64,000 nt of DNA, taken from assembly GCF_019703515.2 (NCBI RefSeq), contig NC_059349.1, positions 28,951,744 to 29,015,743 of the forward strand. Reading direction: 5' to 3'. This DNA comes from Myxocyprinus asiaticus (taxonomy: Eukaryota > Chordata > Actinopteri > Cypriniformes > Catostomidae). Below, one piece after another: positions 46,142-57,263 of the stretch; within the stretch, counting starts at the first letter, position 1, and each line of letters starts with the position of its first letter. Position numbers and translations under genes: made by a program. The notes below the pieces were generated by a model. The model saw only the letters and a program-made list of their open reading frames with translations, searched no databases and was not told the origin of the DNA.

Positions 46142-47439
46142 CAGGGCTGGGGAGTAACAGAATGCATGTAATGGGATGACACATTTAAAATACAAAATAT
46201 TAGTAACTGTATTCCACTGCAGTTACTATTTAACTCTTTGGTAATCAGAATATAGTTACATTCAAAAAGTATTTTGATTACTGAAGAGATTACTTTGCAT
46301 TTTATTGTCATTTGTTTAATTAATATTTAGTCTGTTCAGTTTGAAAACATGCAATCCGAGGAACGTTTGAACAATGATGAAACACTTTCTTACAATGTGT
46401 TACATTTATACGAGCAGACAGAGGGCATTTTACACTGTTATGAGCAGCCTGGTCTCATGAAATTTATGTGAGTTTTTACAAAACTGAAATTACGTGCTTC
46501 ATAACACATTTGGCTGCACTTTTCAAGTTAAATGTCCAGCAAGGGGCGCCAAAACCAAGCAAAATGACGCTGTAATCAGATGAGGTTTTGAAGGTGAATT
46601 TTAGATGGAGGTTTTAATAAAAAGGTACCTTCCTAACCTAAAACTTTACCCAAAACTTAATTAATAGTGTCCAAAAGAGAAATTACATCCTTACCCTTAA
46701 CAAACACATAACCTTTACTGATAGTGTTTTAAAATGCAGAAGCGAAATGAAAAGCACATTTTCTGAAGCAACCATGTCAATTTGGGTCACTTATATGTCT
46801 TTGTTGTGTCACGTGATGGCTTGTGTTCTTGTCTGGTTTTGAACTGTGGTCCTTTGAGTCCAAAGTCCAACACTCCATGAGGTGTGCTACCATGCAAGCT
46901 AATCATATTGGAATAAGTGTATATAGGTGGGTCTGTAATACAAGCATTAAAATTGATAATTTAAAAAAAAAATGCATTAGAGTAAAAGTGTCTCGATATC
47001 ATAATATAGCAGGGTGTGAGTAATAGAGAGAAAAATACGTGTAATAATAAGTTTATAAAGTCATAATCAGCCATTAAAGTCATGATTTGAGGAAAGTGAA
47101 TAAAACACACAGTTGTTGTAGCACCTCTAGTGTTCATTTCACCTTGAAACTGCAGGGAATTGTACCTGGAGACATGTATTTGCAAAAATCTAGTCAAGTT
47201 TTCATTATGAGACTAGGTTGGTTATGAGTGAAAAGGTGAAAAGATGTGGTTGTGTACACTCTCTGGGGTTTTGAAGTAAGTTTGGTGCAGCAGAAATAGT
47301 TAACCTTGTGTAAATTGTCATGTGAGCATTTAGCTTTATGCTAAGCTAAAATACTATTTCTAGCCCTTTTACATGCACATGTTGCCAGCACGATTAATAT
47401 TTTATTTTTTATCAAGAAAATCTACGTTTGATCATACAT

Positions 47440-47440
47440 T

Positions 47441-47484
<44 letters not shown>
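47440..47484. repeat. (TA)n microsatellite
   Basis: Pure alternating TA run within copy 2 of the hAT-like repeat. Confidence 0.92.
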
Positions 47485-47487
<3 letters not shown>

Positions 47488-47589
47488 TTTTTTTTTTTGT
47501 TTTTTTTTTCTCCTCTAGTAAGACCTTTGATATTAAGGCAAAAATATACTGGAAAAATCTTATTCTTGATGAGAATTGTTTAATTGTTT

Positions 47590-47612
47590 TACTATCTATC
47601 TATCTATCTATC

Positions 47613-47702
<90 letters not shown>
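47590..47702. repeat. (TATC)n then (TA)n microsatellite
   Basis: A run of TATC units passes into about 40 TA units. Its last TA is the left target dinucleotide of the Tc1 element. The long Tyr-Ile open frames across it are artefacts. Confidence 0.92.
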
Positions 47703-47706
<4 letters not shown>

Positions 47707-49106
47707 CAGCAAAAAAAAAGAAACGTCCTCACATTCAACTGCTTTTATTTTCAGCAAACTTAACATGTGTAAATATTTGTATGAACATAAAAATATTCAA
47801 CAACTAAGATGTAAACCGAACAAGTTTCACAGACATGTGACTAACAGAAATGGAATAATGTGTCCCTGAACAAAGAGGGGGTCAAAAGTAACAGTCAGTA
47901 TCTGGTGTGGCCACCAGCTGCATTAAGTACTGCAGTGCATCTCCTCCTCATGGACTGCACCAGATTTGCCAGTTCTTGCTGTGAGATGTTACCCCACTAT
48001 TCCACCAAGGCACTTGCAAGTTCCCGGACATTTCTGGGGGGAATGGCCCTAGCCCTCACCCTCCGATCCAACAGGTCCCAGATGTGCTCAATGGGACTGA
48101 GATCCAGGCTCTTCGCTGGCCATGACAGAACACTGGATGAGCCTGCAGGAAGGGTACCACACGAGGGAGGAGGATGTCTTCCCTGTAACGCACAGCGTTG
48201 AGATTGCCTGCAATGACAACAAGCTCAGTTCGATGATGCTGTGACACACCGCCCCAGACCATGATGGACCCTCCACCTCCAAATCAATCCCGCTCCAGAG
48301 TACAGGCCTCGGCATAACGCTCATTCCTTCGACGATAAACGCGAGTCCGACCATCACCCCTGGTGAGATAAAACCGTGACTCGTCAGTGAAGAGCACTTT
48401 TTGCCAGTCCTGTCTGGTCCAGTGAAGGTGGGTTTGTGCCATAGGTGACATTGTTGCCAGTGATGTCTGGAAAGGACCTGCCTTACAACAGGCCTACAAG
48501 CCCTCAGTCCAGCCTCTCTCAGCCTATTGTGGACAGCCTGAGCACTGATGGAGGGATTCTGCATTCCTGGTGTAACTCGGGCAGTTGCCATCCTGTACCT
48601 TTCCCGCAGGTGTGATATTCGGATGTATCGATCCTGTGCAGGTGTTGTTACACGTGATCTACCACTGTAAGGATGATCAGCTGTCCTTCCTGTCTCCCTG
48701 TAGCGCTGTCTTAGGCATCTCACAGTACAGACATTGCAATTTATTGTCCTGGCCACATCTGCAGTCCACATGCCTCCATGCAGCATGTCTAAGGCACGTT
48801 CACGCAGATAAGCAGGGACCCTGGTCATCTTTCTTTTGGTGTTTTTCAGAGTCAGTAGAAAGGTCTCTTTAGTGTCCTACGTTTTTATAACTGTGACCTT
48901 AATTGCCTACCGTCTGTAAGCTGTTAGTGTCTTATAGACCATTCCACAGGTGCATGTTCATTGATTGTTTATGGTTCATTGAACAAGCATGGAAAACATT
49001 GTTTAAACCCTTTACAATAAAGATCTGTAAAGTTATTTGGATTTTTACAAAATTATCTTTAAAATACAGTGTCCTGAAAAAGGGATGTTTCTTTTTTTGC
49101 TAAGTT
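47703..49106 (-). mobile_element. Tc1/mariner transposon
   Basis: Short inverted termini AACTCAGCAAAAA...GAAACGTCC at 47703 and the inverse near 49079-49106, with TA outside each end (47701-47702, 49107-49108). One transposase lies on the minus strand. Length is 1.4 kb, usual for Tc1. The left terminus follows directly on the TA microsatellite, a natural target. Confidence 0.9.
48056..48828 (-). pseudogene. Tc1 transposase, inactivated
   Basis: ATG at 48828. The DNA-binding part reads RERALDMLHGGMWTADVARTI (bipartite paired-like helix-turn-helix), then GRTADHPYSGRSRVTT, a linker with Arg-rich hook. The catalytic part is shifted: after HHWQQCHLWHK the upstream frame goes out of register, and the real sequence resumes at 48262 (MVWGGVSQHHRTELVVI). 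The first catalytic Asp is still readable (TDESRF near 48382). The second Asp region is deleted at about 48133-48135, where FLQAHP runs straight into later sequence. The transposase is therefore dead. Confidence 0.85.
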
Positions 49107-49271
49107 TATCTATATATATATTTTATATATTAATATGTGTATTTTGTGTTACTGTACTGGCAGATGTTTTTTTTTTCTTTCACTTATGGTCAAAACAAGT
49201 GAAAAAAATCTGCCAGTGCTGAAGAAGTAATCCAAAGTATTCAGATTACTTTACTGACCTTGAGAAATCAA

Positions 49272-49629
49272 GAGATTTCATGTTTCCCTCCATGTTCATG
49301 TGTCTTGTTTTCATTGGTTGATTGTCTTGTTATCTTGTTTAGAGTTCTTTGTGTTTATTGGTTATCTTTGTCATGTGTTCTCCCATGTCATGTATTTAAC
49401 CCTCATGTTTTCCATGGTCTATTGTCAGGTATTGATGTTTGTTTTTGTAACTTTGGTGGTTAGTTCAAGTTTGTCAAGCCAAGTTATTGTCAAGTCAAGG
49501 TCATGTTCATATTTTATTTATGATTGTAGTTAGGGTTTATGGATTTACACGTTGGAATAAATTTGCACTTGGGTTCTTTACACTTTCGTCATCGTCTTTG
49601 TCATTGCAAGTGCCAGCAACAGCGTTACA
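49272..49629 (+). repeat. 5' LTR of LTR element 2, truncated at its start
   Basis: Matches 50976-51335 closely from ATTTCATGTTTCCC to CAGCGTTACA. The first part of the LTR is missing, and the hAT-like repeat sequence abuts directly. Confidence 0.88.
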
Positions 49630-49648
49630 GAATACCTGACCGATCAAA

Positions 49649-50092
49649 ATGAACCCAGCAATCCAACTCCTATCCCTACATCAGGGGAATCATCCCCTGG
49701 AGGATTATGTGGAGGATTTGTGCACTCTGGCATGCCAGGTGGACTTTAATGAGGTTGCCCTCAAAGACATTTTTCGTTTTGGACGAATGCCAGGTGGTCA
49801 GAGTACCCACAGCCTGGCTCAATATATCGACCTCGCCCTGCAGATTATTGGTTCCATGATCACTGTGGGGGAGGCGGATGCCAAGCCAGAGTTCCATGAC
49901 ATGGCCGCCAAGCCAGAGTTCCACGACATGGCAGCCAAGCCAGAGTTCCACGGCATAACCGCCAAGCCAGAGTTCCACGTCATGGCCGCCAAGCCAGAGT
50001 TCCACGGCATAACCGCCAAGCCAGAGTTCCATGTCATGGCCGCCAAGCCAGAGTTCCACGACATGGCCGCCAACCAGAGTTCCACATCATAG
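49649..50092 (+). CDS. gag-derived ORF with nonapeptide repeats
   Basis: The 147-codon frame starts at ATG 49649 (MNPAIQLLSLHQGNHPLEDY), just after the LTR and leader. Residues 15-75 (LEDYVEDLCTLACQVDFNEV, SLAQYIDLALQIIGS) look like a fragment of a fish Ty3/Gypsy capsid. From residue 78 there are repeats of MAAKPEFHD/GITAKPEFHV. The frame ends when one G is lost (GCCAACCAGAG for GCCAAGCCAGAG near 50073). The repeat DNA continues to about 50147, and a second Pro-rich repeat region follows. Whether any protein is made is unknown. Confidence 0.6.
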   Translation: MNPAIQLLSLHQGNHPLEDYVEDLCTLACQVDFNEVALKDIFRFGRMPGGQSTHSLAQYIDLALQIIGSMITVGEADAKPEFHDMAAKPEFHDMAAKPEFHGITAKPEFHVMAAKPEFHGITAKPEFHVMAAKPEFHDMAANQSSTS

Positions 50093-50147
50093 CCGCCAAG
50101 CCAGAGTTCCATATCATGGCTGCCAAGCCAGAGTTCCATGTCATGGT
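49882..50147 (+). repeat. Minisatellite, 27-bp unit, about 10 copies
   Basis: The unit GCCAAGCCAGAGTTCCACG(N8) is 27 bp and encodes nine residues. One unit lacks a G (about 50073). Copies alternate between two subtypes, GACATGGCC and GGCATAACC. Confidence 0.9.
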
Positions 50148-50171
50148 CACTGAGCTAGTGCCATCTTTTGC

Positions 50172-50471
50172 CCCAGATCCTCAGCCTGCTTAATGCCATG
50201 TCACAGCAAAGCCTCTGCCTGTTCCATGCCATGTCACCACAACACCTCAGCCTGTTCCATGCCATGTCACAGCAACGCCTCAGCCTGCTCCATGCCATGT
50301 CACAGCAACGCCTCAGCCTGCTCCATGCCATGTCACAGCAATGCCTCAGCCTGCTCCATACCATGTCACAGCCACACCTGAGCCTGCTCCATGTCATGTC
50401 ACAGCCACGCCTGAGCCTGCTCCTTGCCACGTCACTGCCATGCCTGAGTCTACTCCACGCCATGTCATAGC
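50172..50471 (+). repeat. Minisatellite, 33-bp unit, about 9 copies
   Basis: The unit CAGCCTGCTCCATGCCATGT... is 33 bp, encoding eleven residues of the PQPAPCHVTAT type. Long open frames run through it in several frames on both strands because the unit is divisible by three and has no stop. Confidence 0.9.
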
Positions 50472-50886
50472 CACATCTGAGCTATTGGACCTGGAGATGG
50501 TTCCCGCCCTTGTACCCACCCTATGGATGCTTCCTCAGGATCAGACAAGGGAAACTTCCAGTCCTCAGAATTCACCTCGGTCCTCCAAGTCTTGGGTGCT
50601 ACCTCGGTTCTCCAAACCTCCAGCTCCACCATGGTCCTTCGAGCCATCGGCTACTCTCCGGGCACCATGTTCCCTGGTGTTCCCCCCAAGTCTCTCATGG
50701 CCCGCCTTCCACGGCTCCACCCCTCGAGCCTCTCAGGGCCCCACTTTCCATTGACTCTGCCAGGCCATGCCCCACACAATGTCTTGCCCCCCCCCAGCTC
50801 CCTACAGAACTTTGGGTTTATGCCATGTTTAATGTGTTTTGTTCATGTGTTGGGGCGTCGGGAGCCGGCCCTTAGTGGGGGGGATA

Positions 50887-51335
50887 TGTCATGTATTTTG
50901 TTGGTTCATGTCTTTTATTTTGAAATTCTAGTTCCTGTGTCATGCCACGTGGTTTCCTTGTCATGTGATTTCATGTTTCCCTCCATGTTCATGTGTCTTG
51001 TTTTCATTGGTTGATTGTCTTGTTATCTTGTTTAGAATTCTTTGTGTTCATTGGTTATCTTTGTCATGTGTTCTCCCATGTCATATATTTAACCCTCATG
51101 TTTTCCATTGTCTATTGTCAGGTATTGATGTTTGTTGTTGTAACTTTGGTGGTTAGTTTAAGTTTATGTCAAGTCAAGTTTATGTCAAGCCAAGTTATTG
51201 TCAAGTCAAGGTCATGTTCATGTTTTATTTATGATTGTAGTTAGGGTTTATTACATGTTGGAATAAATTTGCACTTGGGTTCTTTAAACTTTCGTCATCA
51301 TCTTTGTCATTGCCAGTGCCAGCAACAGCGTTACA
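50887..51335 (+). repeat. 3' LTR of LTR element 2
   Basis: 449 bp, TG...CA ends (TGTCATGTATTTTG to GCGTTACA), purine tract immediately upstream. It contains an AATAAA near 51263, a candidate polyadenylation signal. Confidence 0.9.
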
Positions 51336-51370
51336 AGGGGACTACATTTTAAACGTAGCCCTTCCAACTC

Positions 51371-53440
51371 AGCGAAGCTGCTGTGACTGAAAACAGGATG
51401 TGAGAAAAGAGGGAATACTGTATTTCATTTTATTTATTTATTTATTCCAGAGTAAATTTGACTGGGTAGTACAACAATTGGACTGACAGCATTTATACAA
51501 AATACTTTGCAGACTCTGGTGCTGATATGTTTAAGCTAATAAAGGGATAGTTAACCCAGAAGTGAAACTTCTGTCATCATTTACTCAGCCTTGTGTTGTT
51601 TAAAACCTGTTTGATTTTCTTTCTTCCATGGCACACAAATGGAGATGTTAGGAAGAAATGATAACTTCACTCAATATTCACTTTCATGGTATGGACAAGA
51701 AAAGCAATAAAAGTGAATGGTGGCTGAGACTAAACATTCTGCCCAACATGTCCTTTTGTGTTCCATGGAAGAAAAAAAGTCATTTGGGTTTGGAACAAAA
51801 TGAGGGTGAGTAAATGATGACAGAATTCTAATTTTTGAGTAAACTATTCCTTTAAGTAAAAATACATTGAATATTCTTGGTTTATACAGCACTAAGTTGA
51901 ACTTCCTTAAAAAGTCTCACAAGACTTCTATTGTTCCACAGAAATCACTGAGATACTTAGCAACAAAAGTTCTTGGCAGCTTTGTTTTTCATCTTTGATG
52001 CAGAGCAGTAGCAGGCATCCTTTTCTTCAAAAGCCTTTTCTTCTTATCCTTCTTTGCCAAAAGAAACACTGGATGGAGCATACACATGAAATATCCTCAG
52101 AGCGCTCTGCCTCTCAACATTTTCTGGCAAGCACACTCATCCTTGTTTGGAAAGGATTAACTTAGCATCTTTCGAGGGTGGTGTTTGATTCAGGAATATT
52201 TTTTTTTTTTTTTTTTTAGACAAGTGATGGAACATCAGCAGCACTAAATCCCTCTCAATCAACCTTTTCCTCCAGCTATGCCCCTTCTTCGCACATCCGC
52301 CCAAACACATGAGCTGTCAGAAAGAAACAGAAGGGGTAAAATACAGTGTTTCTTTATATATTGCTCTTAGGAGACAATAGTGAAGTAGATGGAGTGGTAA
52401 GTTTAGTGAGGACACAGTGAACCATTCTCCATCTTTTGTGAAGATTACTTTTTATTCTTGTGACACACTACACAAGGCTCTGTTAAAACAAACAGATTTT
52501 ATTGGCACATAGAAAGAATGTCATTGTTTGAGGACAAAGTAGTTCTATACAAGCTTTTTGTTAGAGCTAAACACCTTAAATAAAAAAACAAACAACAATG
52601 ACAAGAAAGTTTCAGAATGACAGAGCAGCAAGTTTGTATTCCTGTATAGACTATAACTTAGTCTTTGATGGACTTGAATTTAAAACCAATTTACTTTCAG
52701 TAATGATAATCTCCATTAGGCGCTCCAGTCTCATTGAGAGAAAGTGAGGGAGGAAAAATAGATGGGTGGTGCAGTCAGTGAATGAGTAGAGGGGGGAGGG
52801 GCACAGGCGACAGACACAGTCACATTTGCACATTAATTACATGGAAGGTGCTGGCAGTCCGTTTTAATGGGCTAAGTGAAAGGTCAAGAGGGTTTAGCTG
52901 TCATTTTTTCCCCCCCATTGGATCCTTTTTGGTATTTCACAGTCTAACTTTCTCATTTAAATATATCAGCGTCTTATTAAGAGGTTAATGAACGATTGCA
53001 CAGGGAAGTTTGTAGTCATAGTTTTATTTTGTAATCATGTTTTAGTTTTTTTCAAAGGCAAAGTTGGCCATTTTCCTGTAATAATTGAGCTTTACATATG
53101 CTATACAAATGGTGTTAACATTGGGTGTCAACCATATTCTCTTTTAGCACCTTACTGCTTAGCTATTCTGGAACAATCCAAATTTAGATTTTTTACAAAG
53201 TCAGTAACAGCAAACATTTTCCTACATTTGTGTAAATCCTCTTGCTTATATTACCTACATTGTAAAAAAAAATTTGTCAGGTAAAACATTTTGTCACCCC
53301 TAAAATAGTCCTATATGTGGTAACATCTAAATTTCATCTGGTTCTATTCAAGTCAAAAATGCTGTTTAATCTGACCAAATCAACTTATATTTACCAACAT
53401 GGTCATCTGCTGTTGTAGATCGTCTGCCTCAAGGTTAGAA
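51371..53440. other. Non-coding stretch with a complete palindromic MITE
   Basis: Apart from 51541-51859, nothing is recognised. There is an oligo-T run at 52200-52219 and only short open frames without domains. Confidence 0.4.
51541..51859. repeat. Complete palindromic MITE
   Basis: The left arm AAAGGGATAGTTAACCCAG...TCATCATTTACTCAG is mirrored by the right arm GAGTAAATGATGACAGAATT...AAACTATTCCTTTAA. The centre is near 51700. It belongs to the same family as 11418-12170 and 37135-37240. Confidence 0.75.
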
Positions 53441-56000
53441 GTGTTGTACATTCTGAGATGCTATTCTGCTCATTTTAATTGTATGGAGCGGGTGGATGAT
53501 GCACACTTGTGGTGGTTGAGGAGAGTCCTCTATTCACAATGTTAATTGCTTTGAGTGTAGTGTCAGAAAAGCGCTATATAAATGTAACATTCATTCATTC
53601 AGAGTGGTTATCTGAGTTACTGTAGCCTTTCTGTTAGCTCGAACCAGTCTGGCCATTCCCCGTTGACCTCTCTCATCAACAAAGTGTTTCAGTCCACAGA
53701 ACTGCCGCTCACTGGATGTTTTTTTGGTTTTGGCACCATTCTGAGTAAACTCTAGAGACTGTTGTGCGTGAAAATCCCAATCATGCCACAGTCAAAATCA
53801 CTGAGATCACATTTTTTCCCCATTCTGATGGTTGATGTGAACATTAACTGAAGCTCCTGACTCATATTTGCATAATTTTATGAACTGTACTGCTGCCACA
53901 CAATTAATCACATGAATAAGTAGGTGTACAGTAAGCACATGCCGTGGGCTTTGAGACTGGGCAAGTGTGGCGTAACGAGTGGATCAAGGGGTTCAGAAAG
54001 TTCTCAGATGATACACCTCTAAGGAGGTTTACCTCCACAGCAAGTAGCGACTAGGCCTCCCCGGTTTAATTACCCAGGGAAATAGCTAATAAGGACACAC
54101 AGATTTGATTTCTCTCACACAGAGACAATGAGACGTGGGTATGATAATACCAAAAAGATGTCTTTATTAAATCACAATAAATAGATTAAAAAAAGAGAAG
54201 AAAAGGGCATTCAATGTGGTGTAGCAGGAATAAAGTGCCAATAAAGGCAAACAGCACCAAGCTGCTGTGATATGATAACGTCAAGACACAAATTTACAAA
54301 ATAACACTGAGCTGGGGCTTACCAGTAGCAAGGCAGGCTAGATACAGGGCTTTAATAATGCCCGCAATAAATACCCACACGTGCACCAAATCACACTCCA
54401 GTGAGATTCACTGCAAAGATCTGCACACAGCACTCAGTGAAAGGAGAACCACCACCACACAGGGATGGCTAGCCTGCCCACTCCAGGCCCCCAGCTCCTA
54501 GAAAGACAAAGAACAAATCAATAACACACAAACAAAAAAAAAAAAACAACAACAAAAAAAAAAACACACACACCACACACAAACTAATCAAAACCAAATT
54601 CAAGAAATCTAATGATCACAGATGAGAAATCAAATTAGAAAATAAACTCAGGGTCTTATAATCGGCCGTCCTATACAGGAAACAAATCAAATTAGAATAC
54701 AAAAAGAAACAGACATTTAAACCTGAGGATATCAAACTCCAATAGTTAGTGGCACCACAGCAATGAGTATAATCCACTGGGATACAAGAAACTCAGTCTA
54801 TCCGAGTGCAAGTTGTAGCCCACTGACCCCACCCCCAAGGCTTGAAGGGAAAAACAAATGCAAAGCACCTAAACACACAAGCAAACAAAATAAAACAAAA
54901 TAATATCAGCAGCAGCAAGAACAATTAAGCTTGAAAGCCAGTAAAAGGAAACAAACAAAAATATTAAAGCGACCACAGTGCCAAAACACAAACCAGAAAC
55001 ATAAGCTAAACAAGCTAAACAAATGGGAGCAAACAAAAGTGAAACAAAACAGAAACAAAAAAAAAACAAACAAACAGCAGCATCGAAGCTTCAAGCCATG
55101 CAGCGACAGAGCAGGAAGAGATGTTCACCAACATGCGGAGACCATACCATCTATCCAGCAGCCGATACTTCAAAGTTCATGAGCAGGAGAGCAGCAGTCA
55201 CCAAACGACACACAGCGTGGTATATGCAATTAGTTCTTTAGTGCGGAGCGATCCGACTCCAATGAACAGCAATCAGCCACACTATTAGCAGACACCAGCT
55301 CTGACGCTGGGCAGCAGAATCCCGGAAACAGTGATCAGCTGAACAAGTGATGCACCGCCTAGCTGACCTGGTGACGCCTTTATTATGCACCCACTAAATG
55401 AGGCTCAGTAATGAGTAAATGCCAAAGGGGCGTGGGCATCAAACAGCCTTGAGGGTAGAGGCAAGTAACTGCATTTCACTACACAAGCATCAAAGATTTT
55501 TTATACACATTATTAAATGCTGTGCCCAAAACGCATTATACCATAATAATGTCTCGGAAATATTATAGATGTAAATTGTTGCCTTAGAACCCACCTGTCA
55601 ATGGAAACAATTATGTCACAGTGGTGAACTTCATGACAAAATTGTTTTAAATTCAGGACAGTAATATTGCTCATATCACACAAAGAAAGATTGTCATATA
55701 TTGAGGCAAGCATGTTTATGTCCATTAAATCATACAACAAATCAGAGAAAGCAAAACATAAAGTGCATATACCTGAGGGTGACTCCAAAGAGAATAAATG
55801 AATAACTACCTGTGCTGCTCAACTGAGATGAAAGATGACGAATGTGAACAAAAACAGTAGTTTATATTAACAATTGTATTTAAACATTTCATAGTGTCAT
55901 TTTTCTTTCACTCTTCTGTTAGGTAAGCATTGCTTACCCTGCTTATATGGATGGCACTTCCCTGTTGTACAGGTGTTCCTAATATATTGCTCAGTGAGTG
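53441..56000 (-). mobile_element. Tc1-type relic, interrupted
   Basis: This belongs to the same family as the fold-back element at 35.6 kb. Minus-strand transposase remnants (VDERGQRGMARLVRANRK type) lie at about 53600-53720. The outer terminus reads GTGTTCCTAATATATTGCTC, ending at 56000 with TA at 56001-56002. The left end is missing. A short SINE/LINE-tail-like piece (about 53483-53600, with AAAAGCGCTATATAAATGTA) interrupts it, and a larger insertion (about 53938-55966) separates its terminus from its body. Confidence 0.65.
53966..55483 (-). repeat. Probable solo LTR
   Basis: 1518 bp bounded by TGTGGCGTAACG and TTTCACTACA on +, that is TG...CA on the minus strand too. The 4-bp duplication CAAG lies at 53962-53965 and 55484-55487. 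On the minus strand a GCATAATAAAGG TATA-like stretch lies in the first third, and an AATAAAG signal lies about 200 bp before the end. No second copy, gag or pol is present, consistent with LTR-LTR recombination. A short duplication alone is weak evidence. Confidence 0.5.
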
Positions 56001-56774
56001 TAGGTTACATAAACTAAACAAATGTTTTGGGGTTAGTTCAAGTAGAAATTGGTAATAATTGTAGGTTACCTTTCAGTGTTACATTGACTGGGCAGGTTGA
56101 ATAGGTGTCATCAAAAAGCTAATTTACATGGGCACCAGAAATCCGTGTATTGCGAGAAAGCTGCTTATGACTCGAAATCTGCGTTTACATGCGTTGTCAG
56201 CTTTCTCTTTATTCCCATATATATACAGCTCAGTTATAAAGCTGCTTTATCCACAGCAACGTAATTTCCCTGTGACGCTTGTTTAAAGAACAAACATGGC
56301 ATCCGAGACTTAGCTATTTTATTTATAAGCTAGTTGCTTCGCTTTATTTCCAGATATTCCAGAATTGTTGCTGTATTTGTTTGCTTAACTTTCCCATCGC
56401 GACCTGCAGCGGAATTGCACTACAATAGTGGGGTTTCCCTCGAAAGTACAACTACATTGGGATTCCCCCAATGTACTTGAGCGCAAAGGCACGGATGTGA
56501 AGTCGATATTTTAAATTGGTGTTTAAATGGGTATAGTTTATAGTGTATGTGCTTTCCCCTTTTCCAAATGTATAAGAAATGTTGAATTCTTTCTGCTGTG
56601 TTGACTTGTCAATATGATGTAACTCCTATGATGTCAGATATCCAGTCTATTACATGCACATGTGCACTCTTCAAAAACCTCTAAGAATGCCGCTTATGCA
56701 TCTACATGGTGACATAAGCCACGTTCTCTGGCAGAAACCTGTGTATTAAACCGCTTACTCTTAATCCCTTAAAC

Positions 56775-56961
56775 CAGTGGTTCTCAAACCTGTCCGGGAG
56801 GCCCCTCAACAGTACATATTTTGGATATCTCCTCAATCAAACACACCAGATTCAACTCATCGGTTTGTTATTGGAGACTACAAGACTTAAATTGGGTGTG
56901 TCAGAGAAGGGCGACATGCAAAATATGCAGTTCTGGGGGGCCTTCAAGACCGGAACCACTG
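56775..56961. mobile_element. hAT-type MITE, 187 bp
   Basis: The termini are CAGTGGTTCTCAAACC and its imperfect inverse GGAACCACTG. An exact 8-bp duplication, CCTTAAAC, lies at 56767-56774 and 56962-56969. Its terminus matches that of hAT-type element 2 at 23730, so they probably used the same transposase source. Confidence 0.88.
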
Positions 56962-56980
56962 CCTTAAACCATCTGAGGAA

Positions 56981-57187
56981 AACGTCATGGTTACTGGTGT
57001 AACCTCCGTTCCCTGATGGAGGGAACGAGACGTTGGTGTCGATGTAGTGACACTAGGGGTCACTCTTGGGAGACCGAGACACCTCTGGTCTTTGATAAAA
57101 GGCCAATGAAAATTGGCGAGTGGTATTTTCATGCCACTCCCCCAAACATACGGGTATAAAAGGAGCTGGTATGCAACCACTCATTCA
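56981..57187 (-). repeat. DIRS D 3' terminal repeat with hairpins
   Basis: Inverse of 63144-63293 for most of its length. The tip (56984-57035) holds the GGTTAC/GTAACC and GTTCCCT/AGGGAAC hairpins. The octamer position reads ATTTTCAT here instead of ATTTGCAT. Confidence 0.9.
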
Positions 57188-57263
57188 GGTTTTATGCTGA
57201 GGAGCCGATATAAGGTCCGGCCATTTCAGTGGGTAGTTCAGCGTTGTGGCAGGAGGGACCAAC

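Larger units (their letters stand above)
49272..51335 (+). mobile_element. Non-autonomous LTR retrotransposon 2
   Basis: The right LTR, 50887-51335, is complete (TGTCATG...GTTACA) and preceded by the purine tract AGTGGGGGGGA. The left LTR (49272-49629) is a direct copy lacking the first ~85 bp. After it comes GAATACCTGACCGATC and then ATGAACCCAGCA, closely matching the chromovirus leader and gag start at 9101-9066 (minus strand). The interior has a gag relic and two minisatellites but no protease or pol. It must have been copied by enzymes from another element. Confidence 0.85.
46142..51370. repeat. hAT-like DNA repeat (GGGTTGGG ends), copy 2, carrying nested elements
   Basis: The left end is CAGGGCTGGGGAGTAAC (46142). 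The right end is AACGTAGCCCTTCCAACTC (to about 51370). The body matches copy 1 (34747-35577). Insertions are an unexplained block with a partial internal segment at 46400-47230, microsatellites plus a Tc1 element at 47440-49106, and an LTR element at 49272-51335. No exact 8-bp duplication could be recognised. Confidence 0.6.

Noticed and set aside
47373..47869. Open frames rich in Tyr-Ile near the microsatellites
   Set aside because: They are translations of TA repeats and oligo-T, with no protein character.
49882..50471. CRISPR-like direct repeats
   Set aside because: Units are contiguous with no spacers, encode an in-frame peptide repeat, and lie in a fish LTR element. They are minisatellites.
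52651..53284. Possible host exons in the 52-53 kb gap
   Set aside because: Only short open frames without recognisable motifs, and base composition like the surrounding non-coding DNA.
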